From an uncultured Alphaproteobacteria bacterium (GTDB taxonomy: Bacteria > Pseudomonadota > Alphaproteobacteria > Micavibrionales > Micavibrionaceae), in NCBI GenBank assembly GCA_937128575.1, contig CAKZMN010000329.1, positions 1 to 8,011 of the forward strand: a stretch of DNA of 8,011 nucleotides, in the 5' to 3' direction. The translations under genes were made by a program, and so were the position numbers. The notes under the pieces were generated by a model that saw only the letters and a program-made list of their open reading frames with translations, was not told where the DNA came from and ran no database searches. This document shows, piece after piece, positions 1 through 5,320 of this stretch; the first letter of the stretch is position 1; each line of letters opens with the position of its first letter.

Positions 1-896
<896 letters not shown>

Positions 897-898
897 TT

Positions 899-1594
899 TT
901 AGTTATCCTCTAATGCGGCTTTGAAGGCGGCTTCGACGTGGATACGGGTGGTGTCGAAAATGGGGGCGGTGAAATCATCTTGTCCGATTAGGCATGTGAT
1001 TTCGGTGCAGCCAAGGATAATGCCTTGTGCGCCGCGCGCCAGCATGTCGTTACATATGCGGATATATTCGGCCTTGGAAGGTTCGGTGATGATGTTCTGG
1101 CATAGCTCATCAAAGATGATGCTGTTTACGCGGTCTCTGTCTTCTTGCTCTGGCACAATGACGGTAATGCCGCGATCTTCGATACGTTTTTTGTAAAACT
1201 CTTGCTCCATCGTGAAGGAGGTGCCGAGTAGGGCAATGCTATTCAACCCCGCCGCGCTTATGGCGTCTGCCGTGGCGTCCGCGATATGGATGAGGGGGAT
1301 GGAGGTGGCTGCTTCAATGTCTTTTGCCACCTTGTGCATGGTGTTGGTGCCAATGAGTATAAGCCCCGCGCCCATTTGTTCTAGCTTTTGCGCCTCGCTG
1401 GAGAGATAGGCGCTGGCGCCGTTCCAATCATCTGCGGCTTGGAAGGATTTGACCTTCGCCCAATCGAGGGAGTTAAGTAGAATTTTGGACTCGTTTACCG
1501 GGCCCAGCTGTTCCTGCGCCAATTCATTGAGCCACTTATAATAATGGAGGGATGAGACCCAGCTCATCCCTCCAAGAATACCAATCGTCTTCAT
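899..1594 (-). CDS. Aspartate/glutamate racemase family protein (YgeA-like)
   Basis: A 231-residue protein starting MKTIGILGGMSWVSS, the N-terminus of the cofactor-independent Asp/Glu racemase family. The two catalytic positions are readable. Thr83 in GTNTMHK replaces the first cysteine of ordinary aspartate racemases, and Cys196 lies in ILGCTEIT. The Thr/Cys pair is the one described for Escherichia coli YgeA (Thr83/Cys197), whose relatives racemise or epimerise several amino acids, so specificity beyond 'amino acid racemase' is not assigned. The protein is cytoplasmic. It lies 18 bases after the cyclophilin gene and 2 bases before phzF, in one transcription unit. The ribosome-binding site is weak (GAAAG, about 8 bases upstream), so translation may lean on coupling with the gene before it. 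Confidence 0.9.
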   Translation of the reverse strand: MKTIGILGGMSWVSSLHYYKWLNELAQEQLGPVNESKILLNSLDWAKVKSFQAADDWNGASAYLSSEAQKLEQMGAGLILIGTNTMHKVAKDIEAATSIPLIHIADATADAISAAGLNSIALLGTSFTMEQEFYKKRIEDRGITVIVPEQEDRDRVNSIIFDELCQNIITEPSKAEYIRICNDMLARGAQGIILGCTEITCLIGQDDFTAPIFDTTRIHVEAAFKAALEDN

Positions 1595-1612
1595 TTGAAA
1601 ACTTTCAGGAGA

Positions 1613-2287
1613 TTATTGCGCTGCTTTTTCGTCTGCACCTAGCAGATCTTTTACCGCGTCGCCAGTGGCTTCGGCGGCATCTTCAACAGCGTCAACTGTT
1701 GCGGACGCTGCGTCTTTAACGGCCTCAACCGCGTCAGAGCCAGCAGTCATATCAGCCGCAATGGTCATTTTCTCGATCTTGTCTGGATTTGCCGGTGGCT
1801 CACCCTTGGCGACTTTATCGATTTCGGCCATGCCGTCTGTCACTTGTGCGAATACTGTGTATTGACCCGTTAGGAAGCTACAGCCTGTATCTGTGAAACA
1901 GAAGAAGAACTGTGAATTTGCACTGTTTGGATCTTGGGTTCTGGCCATGCCCACTGTTCCGCGCTTATAGGCGTAGTCGGAAAATTCAGCAGGAAGATCA
2001 GGCAGATCGGAGCCGCCCATGCCTGTGCCGGCAGGATCACCCGTTTGTGCCATGAAGCCATCAATAACGCGGTGGAATACCACGCCATCATAGAAGCCTT
2101 CGCGCGCCAAAGTTTTGATGCGCTCAACATGTTCTGGCGCAATGTCTGGCAATAATTCCATTGTTACTGTTCCGCCGGTAGACAGGCTAACGTAAACTGT
2201 GTTTTCAGGATCGGCGGCATTTGCGCCGTCGGTGGCTGCTGTCATGATTAGTAAACTCCCAGCTGTAAGCATTAAACGTTTGAACAT
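1613..2287 (-). CDS. Exported cyclophilin-type peptidyl-prolyl cis-trans isomerase with Ala-rich tail
   Basis: A 224-residue protein. Residues 1-24 form a signal peptide (MFKRL, hydrophobic core, cleavage likely after GANA), so it acts in the periplasm. Residues 29-178 are a cyclophilin domain that isomerises Xaa-Pro bonds. FHRVIDGFMAQTGDP carries the catalytic Arg73 plus Phe78 and Gln81, and GTVGMARTQDPNSANSQFFF carries Phe127-Phe128. FLTGQYTVFAQV is the usual hydrophobic segment. Residues 181-224 are an added tail rich in Ala, Asp, Glu and Val, with three DAV(E/K)-type units at Asp185, Asp199 and Asp210, predicted to form an amphipathic helix. Typical bacterial PpiA lacks such a tail. AGAGGT, about 6 bases before the ATG, is a good ribosome-binding site. 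It is the first gene of the minus-strand set with racemase, phzF and glucosidase. Confidence 0.93.
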   Translation of the reverse strand: MFKRLMLTAGSLLIMTAATDGANAADPENTVYVSLSTGGTVTMELLPDIAPEHVERIKTLAREGFYDGVVFHRVIDGFMAQTGDPAGTGMGGSDLPDLPAEFSDYAYKRGTVGMARTQDPNSANSQFFFCFTDTGCSFLTGQYTVFAQVTDGMAEIDKVAKGEPPANPDKIEKMTIAADMTAGSDAVEAVKDAASATVDAVEDAAEATGDAVKDLLGADEKAAQ

Positions 2288-2318
2288 TGGTATACCTCTA
2301 ATTGATCAACGTGTATTT

Positions 2319-2350
2319 AAAAAAATGTGACTATCACACCATAATTGGTG
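2319..2350. promoter_or_regulatory. Two adjacent palindromes between bfd and the cyclophilin gene (terminator or operator)
   Basis: Read on the minus strand, TGTGA-TAG-TCACA (2338-2326) is followed by seven T residues (2325-2319). This could be a short, AU-rich intrinsic terminator for bfd. It adjoins a second palindrome, CACCA-TAAT-TGGTG (2337-2350). The stem is only 5 bp, so the terminator reading is weak. The pair could equally be an operator for the cyclophilin-led operon. No convincing -35/-10 pair was found here for that operon. Confidence 0.35.
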
Positions 2351-2389
2351 CCATAGGATAGGGGGGAATGCAAGGGCTTGTCGGGTCGC

Positions 2390-2584
2390 TTAAGCGGTTT
2401 GTCTGCCAGCAGATGTGTTATGGGATTTAACCATGTCTTTTAAGGTCTCAAGACATGAGCAACATTGCGGTTTTTCGCCACCAGAACACGTGCTGTATAC
2501 GGTCGACATTTTGCCACAGCCGCCCTGCTCAAGGTGGGCTTTGACCTTTTTGTCGCTAAATGGATGACACAAACATACCATCAT
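2390..2584 (-). CDS. bfd: Bacterioferritin-associated ferredoxin
   Basis: A 64-residue protein with the Bfd-type [2Fe-2S] pattern: MVCLCH gives Cys4-x-Cys6, and PQCCSC gives Cys41-x-x-Cys44 after a 34-residue gap, close to the E. coli Bfd arrangement (Cys4, Cys6, Cys38, Cys41). SDKKVKAHLEQ after the first pair also matches the family. Bfd binds bacterioferritin and passes electrons to its haem so that stored iron is released as Fe2+. A bacterioferritin gene lies 630 bases away, which supports the call. Three extra cysteines (23, 33, 42) are unusual. Two ATGs stand in tandem; the first (2584) is preferred because GGGAG lies 10 bases upstream of it. That purine run sits inside the long palindrome at 2587-2692. 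The predicted promoter overlaps two Fur-like boxes, suggesting induction on iron starvation. Confidence 0.88.
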   Translation of the reverse strand: MMVCLCHPFSDKKVKAHLEQGGCGKMSTVYSTCSGGEKPQCCSCLETLKDMVKSHNTSAGRQTA

Positions 2585-2586
2585 TT

Positions 2587-2692
2587 TTTTACGGCTCCCA
2601 TTTTCCTTTATGCTCCGTTACATCGTTACTCACGTATTTTAAATACGCTTCGCTCCTCGTGCCTCGCCTAAAGAAAAAGCGAAGCCGTAAAA
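2587..2692. repeat. Long palindromic element, copy 1 (bfd leader)
   Basis: A 106-bp imperfect palindrome. The left arm 2587-2613 and right arm 2666-2692 pair at 22 of 27 positions, beginning with a perfect 10-bp outer stem (TTTTACGGCT against AGCCGTAAAA). Inside lies a second perfect hairpin, CGTATTT (2633-2639) with AAATACG (2641-2647), followed by CTTCG and CGTGCCTC. It resembles copy 2 (5048-5149) in layout and in inner sequence. It begins 2 bases upstream of the bfd ATG, so it would be transcribed as the bfd 5' leader. It contains no gene and is too asymmetric and too long for a simple terminator. Confidence 0.75.
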
Positions 2693-2723
2693 TGCGAAAA
2701 AGATGCGCGAGGGCAATTGCACT

Positions 2724-2738
2724 TGAGAATCATTATTA
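2724..2738. promoter_or_regulatory. Fur-box-like operator 1
   Basis: TGAGAATCATTATTA matches the 7-1-7 Fur consensus TGATAATCATTATCA at 13 of 15 positions, centred on C2731. It overlaps the predicted -10 of bfd on the minus strand, the position expected for repression by iron-loaded Fur. Its placement beside bfd, an iron-release gene, supports it. Confidence 0.65.
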
Positions 2739-2760
2739 TCCTAATTTTCTGGTAATGCAA
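2733..2760 (-). promoter_or_regulatory. Predicted bfd promoter
   Basis: On the minus strand, TTGCAT (2760-2755) and TAATAA (2738-2733) are separated by 16 bases. AATAAT, one base further on, gives a 17-base spacer. The -10 lies inside Fur-like box 1 and the -35 overlaps box 2. Transcription would start near 2725 and run through the long palindrome before reaching the bfd start. This is inferred from motif fit only. Confidence 0.45.
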
Positions 2761-2770
2761 GTCATTTGCA
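2756..2770. promoter_or_regulatory. Fur-box-like operator 2
   Basis: TGCAAGTCATTTGCA is a 7-1-7 palindrome (6 of 7 arm positions pair) centred on C2763, exactly 32 bp, about three helical turns, from the centre of box 1. It matches the E. coli-type Fur consensus at only 10 of 15 positions but keeps the palindromic half-site layout. It overlaps the bfd -35 and lies 10 bases upstream of the plus-strand TTGACT, so it could act on both directions. Confidence 0.5.
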
Positions 2771-2780
2771 ACTGGTGTTC

Positions 2781-2808
2781 TTGACTCATACACAAATATG
2801 TTTAATTG
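2781..2808 (+). promoter_or_regulatory. Weak predicted promoter of the 95-residue small gene
   Basis: TTGACT (2781-2786) is a good -35. The -10 is poor: TAATTG at 16 bases (2803-2808), or an extended TGT-TTAATT (2799-2807) at a short 15-base spacing. The start site would be near 2815, ahead of the AGGAG ribosome-binding site at 2830-2834. Confidence 0.35.
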
Positions 2809-2841
2809 TTTTATTATGGAAATTTAAACAGGAGCGTACGC

Positions 2842-3129
2842 ATGTCTGAAAACACTTTGAAATCACCAATTAATGTGGGTGGCCCTATCGATGTTGGTTC
2901 TCCAAAAATGTTAAGCGTCGTGTTTAATAAAGGCAGCGATGTGATTGGTAGTTCTCCCGTGGCAGAAAGAGACGGCAGGAGCCCGGTTTTGGAACAGGGT
3001 GGTGGGCATAACCATGATTCTGACCCGGAAAGAATTATTTTGGTTTCTACGGACGCTGATGTTCAGGCTCAAGGTGACTTTGACGGTTTAAGTCCGGTTA
3101 ACGAATTTGCTTATGATCCTGCGGCGTAA
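2842..3129 (+). CDS. Small acidic protein of unknown function in the iron locus
   Basis: A 95-residue protein that I do not recognise. The ATG at 2842 has AGGAG ending 7 bases upstream, clearly better than the in-frame TTG at 2806. It is hydrophilic, with no signal peptide or membrane segment. About 15 Asp/Glu against 6 Lys/Arg make it strongly acidic, and it is probably largely disordered. It has short internal repeats: VGGP and VGSP near the N-terminus, then SPVAE (38-42), SPVLE (47-51) and SPVNE (84-88), with an earlier SPI at 8-10. A GGGHNHDSD patch (53-61) could bind metal but proves nothing. It has its own ribosome-binding site and a strong terminator 25 bases downstream, so it looks like a true single-gene unit. 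Its place between bfd and bfr, behind two Fur-like boxes, suggests a link to iron; this is inference. Confidence 0.72.
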   Translation: MSENTLKSPINVGGPIDVGSPKMLSVVFNKGSDVIGSSPVAERDGRSPVLEQGGGHNHDSDPERIILVSTDADVQAQGDFDGLSPVNEFAYDPAA

Positions 3130-3153
3130 TATTTGCCTTTAATATAAGAATTT

Positions 3154-3192
3154 AAAAAGCGCGCTGTGGATTGCTCCTCAGCGCGCTTTTTT
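3154..3192. terminator. Bidirectional intrinsic terminator
   Basis: AGCGCGCTG (3158-3166) pairs perfectly with CAGCGCGCT (3179-3187) around a 12-base loop, with A residues on the left (3154-3158) and six T residues on the right (3187-3192). It works as a terminator on both strands, ending the small plus-strand gene and the convergent minus-strand bfr transcript, and separating the two units. Confidence 0.9.
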
Positions 3193-3213
3193 GTGTTTGT
3201 ATTTTGTGGCTGC

Positions 3214-3708
3214 TTATTCGCCAGCTTCCGCGTCTAGCGGGCTTTCGGAATTGATTTGGATATAGTTTTGGATGCCCATATCTTCGATCATCTGAAGCTG
3301 TGTTTCTAGGTAATCAACGTGGCCTTCTTCCTCGCTCAAGATGCGGATGAATAGATCGCGCGTTACGTAGTCTTGTACAGAATCGCAATGTTTGATTGCT
3401 TCTTTATAAGCCTTAACGCCCTCTAGCTCGATCTTTAGATCGCATTCTAGGATTTCCTTCACGTCTTCACCGATCCAAAGCTTGGCCAGTTCCTGAAGAT
3501 TTGGAATGCCCTCAAGAAACAAGATGCGCTTGATTAGGTCATCAGCGTGCTTCATTTCCTCGATTGATTCGTTGTATTCGTGCTTGGCTAGCTTTGTAAT
3601 GCCCCAATCTTCGAGCATACGTGAATGCAGGAAATATTGATTGATCGCGGATAGTTCTTTTTTCAAAGCATCATTAAGATGTGCAATTACTTTTTTGTCG
3701 CCCTTCAT
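3214..3708 (-). CDS. bfr: Bacterioferritin (haem-binding iron-storage protein)
   Basis: A 164-residue ferritin-like protein of usual Bfr length; 24 subunits form a shell that oxidises Fe2+ and stores a ferric mineral in the cytoplasm. All ferroxidase ligands are in the canonical places: Glu18, Glu51, His54, Glu94, Glu127 and His130, with Tyr25. Met52 in EEMKHAD is the axial haem ligand of true bacterioferritins, shared between paired subunits. The only difference from the core family is a short acidic C-terminal extension ([11 protein letters not shown]). GAGAGGA, about 6 bases before the ATG, is a strong ribosome-binding site. It begins 24 bases after the purB stop, with no terminator seen between, so it is probably co-transcribed with purB and ends at the bidirectional terminator. 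The nearby bfd encodes its expected electron donor for iron release. Confidence 0.96.
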   Translation of the reverse strand: MKGDKKVIAHLNDALKKELSAINQYFLHSRMLEDWGITKLAKHEYNESIEEMKHADDLIKRILFLEGIPNLQELAKLWIGEDVKEILECDLKIELEGVKAYKEAIKHCDSVQDYVTRDLFIRILSEEEGHVDYLETQLQMIEDMGIQNYIQINSESPLDAEAGE

Positions 3709-3732
3709 GGGATTGTCCTCTCTATTGGTTTT

Positions 3733-5043
3733 TTAAGATAGTGCGCGTTGCAATATTGAATCGATATGCTGCGTGTAATTCTTGTAGTTAAAGATAGAGT
3801 TCAGTTTACTTTTGTCAAGTTTTTCAGTGACTTGTGAATCACTCTCAAGCGCATCTTGAAGCGTGAGGGAGCCTTTTCCGCTGCTGCGGTCTTCCCATAC
3901 TTGCATGGCGTTGCGCTGCACGATGCGGTAGGCATCTTCGCGGCTGATGTCGGCTTGTGTTAGGGCGAGCATAACGGATTGAGAGAACACCAGCCCGCCG
4001 GTCATTTCCAAATTGTGCATCATACGTTCAGGATAGACGAGGAGCTTGTCCACGATCCCAGCCAGGCGATTAAGCGCGTAATTTGCGGATATTAAGGCGT
4101 CGGGTAAAATTGTCCGTTCTACGGAGGAGTGAGAGATATCACGCTCATGCCATAGGGCCACATTTTCAAGCGCAGGCACAACGGCGGCGCGGATGATGCG
4201 GGCCTGTCCGGTTAGGTTTTCTGTGCCGATGGGGTTGCGCTTATGCGGCATGGCGGATGAACCCTTTTGCTTTTTATCGAAATATTCTTCGGCCTCACGC
4301 ACCTCTGTGCGTTGCAGGTGGCGAATTTCAATAGCGAGGTTTTCGATAGAGCTGGCGATGCCGCCAATGGTGCAGAAAAATTCTGCGTGGCGATCACGGG
4401 GGATCACCTGCGTTGAAACTGTTTCAGGGCGCAGGCCTAGGCTTTGCGCGACGTGGGCTTCTACTTGCGGGTTTACGCTGGCGTAGGTGCCGACCGCGCC
4501 GGAGATTGTACAGACTGAAATCTCTTCCTTCGCGCGCTCTAGGCGTTCCTTATGGCGTTTAAAGGCCGCGTAATGTCCGGCCAGTTTTAAGCCGAATGTT
4601 GTGGGTTCGCCGTGAATGCCGTGGGACCGGCCAATACATAGCGTGTCTTTATGTTCTTCGGCGCGTTTCTTAAGGGCGGCCATGACCTTTGTGACATCGG
4701 CCAGCAATATATCAGCGGCCTGTTTTAGCTGAACCGCGAAGCATGTGTCAACCACGTCAGAGCTGGTCATGCCTTGGTGAACGTAGCGGCTTTCTTCGCC
4801 CACATGCTCAGCGACTGATGTGAGGAATGCAATTACGTCGTGCTTTACTTCGGCCTCAATTTCGTCGATACGTTTCACATCAAACCCACCTTTTTCGCGA
4901 AGGGCTTTTGCTGCGCTTTGCGGGACAACGCCAAGATCGGCCATTTTCTCGAGCGCTACGGTTTCGATTTCTAACCAGATTTTGAATTTATTCTCTGGTT
5001 CGAAGATGGCAGTCATTTCGGGGCGTGAATAACGTGGGATCAT
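3733..5043 (-). CDS. purB: Adenylosuccinate lyase
   Basis: A 436-residue cytoplasmic enzyme of the fumarase/aspartase superfamily. It makes two fumarate-releasing cleavages in purine synthesis: SAICAR to AICAR, and adenylosuccinate to AMP. The N-terminus MIPRYSRPEM is diagnostic of the shorter PurB type and fixes the start. His68 (KHDV), the YVHQGMTSSD loop (88-96) and RSHGIHGEPTTFG (139-151), with the catalytic His141, are present. GSSAMPHKRNPIGTEN (261-276) is the family signature and mobile loop, with the catalytic Ser263 region and Lys268. No residue appears to be missing. The ribosome-binding site is weak (GGAAA, 11 bases upstream) and lies inside the long palindrome at 5048-5149. It probably drives bfr downstream, an unusual pairing of purine synthesis and iron storage. 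Confidence 0.97.
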   Translation of the reverse strand: MIPRYSRPEMTAIFEPENKFKIWLEIETVALEKMADLGVVPQSAAKALREKGGFDVKRIDEIEAEVKHDVIAFLTSVAEHVGEESRYVHQGMTSSDVVDTCFAVQLKQAADILLADVTKVMAALKKRAEEHKDTLCIGRSHGIHGEPTTFGLKLAGHYAAFKRHKERLERAKEEISVCTISGAVGTYASVNPQVEAHVAQSLGLRPETVSTQVIPRDRHAEFFCTIGGIASSIENLAIEIRHLQRTEVREAEEYFDKKQKGSSAMPHKRNPIGTENLTGQARIIRAAVVPALENVALWHERDISHSSVERTILPDALISANYALNRLAGIVDKLLVYPERMMHNLEMTGGLVFSQSVMLALTQADISREDAYRIVQRNAMQVWEDRSSGKGSLTLQDALESDSQVTEKLDKSKLNSIFNYKNYTQHIDSILQRALS

Positions 5044-5047
5044 TTTT

Positions 5048-5149
5048 AATCGTTTCCATTCATCCCCTGACAGCGTTTCGGCACTCCTTACGTAGTTTTA
5101 TACTACGCTGCGTCGTTTGTGCCTTGTCAGGGAATAAAGCGAAACGACT
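5048..5149. repeat. Long palindromic element, copy 2 (purB leader)
   Basis: A 102-bp imperfect palindrome. Arms 5048-5071 and 5126-5149 match at 19 of 24 positions, ending in a perfect CCCTGAC/GTCAGGG inner block. Nested inside are GGCAC (5080-5084) with GTGCC (5119-5123), and CGTAGT (5091-5096) with ACTACG (5102-5107). The inner part resembles copy 1 (CGTA, TTTTA, TACGCT, CG, GTGCCT in the same order), and TTCGCTTT occurs in an arm of both. It begins 4 bases upstream of the purB ATG. Confidence 0.75.
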
Positions 5150-5180
5150 TATGTGCTTTTAAATTTTTATTATGCGCCTG

Positions 5181-5209
5181 AAAATATAGAGCTTTAGGGT
5201 TGGGATCAA
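5181..5209 (-). promoter_or_regulatory. Predicted purB promoter
   Basis: On the minus strand, TTGATC (5209-5204) and TATTTT (5186-5181) are separated by 17 bases; TATATT at 15 bases is an alternative -10. Transcription from here would give a leader of about 130 bases containing the whole palindromic element. This is motif inference only. Confidence 0.4.
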
Positions 5210-5252
5210 GGGCTGTTTGCTTGGTTTTTTACTGCTCCACAGCTTGTGTTTG

Positions 5253-5267
5253 TTAAGAGGTTCTTAA
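5253..5267. promoter_or_regulatory. CtrA-type box upstream of the OmpA-like gene
   Basis: TTAAGAGGTTCTTAA fits the full CtrA site TTAA-N7-TTAA exactly, and it is also a perfect 6-bp inverted repeat with a 3-base centre. It lies 9 bases upstream of a TATATA -10 (5277-5282), at the -35 position where CtrA usually activates. It is the only exact TTAA-N7-TTAA I noticed in the non-coding parts of the window. Confidence 0.6.
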
Positions 5268-5276
5268 AACCTGTCT

Positions 5277-5282
5277 TATATA
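5277..5282 (+). promoter_or_regulatory. Predicted -10 of the OmpA-like gene
   Basis: TATATA sits 38 bases before the ATG, with no good -35 at the proper distance. The -35 region is occupied instead by the CtrA-type box, which suggests an activator-dependent promoter. Confidence 0.4.
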
Positions 5283-5320
5283 CTTGGAGCCATTGAAGGG
5301 TAAGGGTTTCAGGGTGTTTT

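Noticed and set aside
2582..2602. Six-codon leader frame (MGAVKK, stop) whose TGA overlaps the bfd ATG
   Set aside because: An AAAGG-like sequence precedes it but only about 4 bases from the ATG, and the frame lies inside the palindrome arm. It may be chance; nothing shows a leader peptide.
2587..2692. Palindrome copy 1 as a simple intrinsic terminator
   Set aside because: No T run follows the stem on either strand, the element is over 100 bp, and it sits at a gene start rather than after a gene end.
2465..2784. Overlapping plus-strand open frames across the bfd region
   Set aside because: They run through the palindrome and the Fur-like boxes, overlap bfd antisense, and have no family resemblance or ribosome-binding site.
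2806..2841. Upstream TTG start adding 12 residues to the small acidic protein
   Set aside because: No ribosome-binding site stands before TTG2806, while ATG2842 has AGGAG at ideal distance. The upstream codons overlap the predicted promoter and leader.
4193..4486. 97-codon open frame on the plus strand inside purB
   Set aside because: It is antisense to the purB catalytic region, lacks a ribosome-binding site and any family signal, and is explained by codon bias of the real gene. The same holds for the other open frames opposite phzF, racemase, cyclophilin and the OmpA-like gene.
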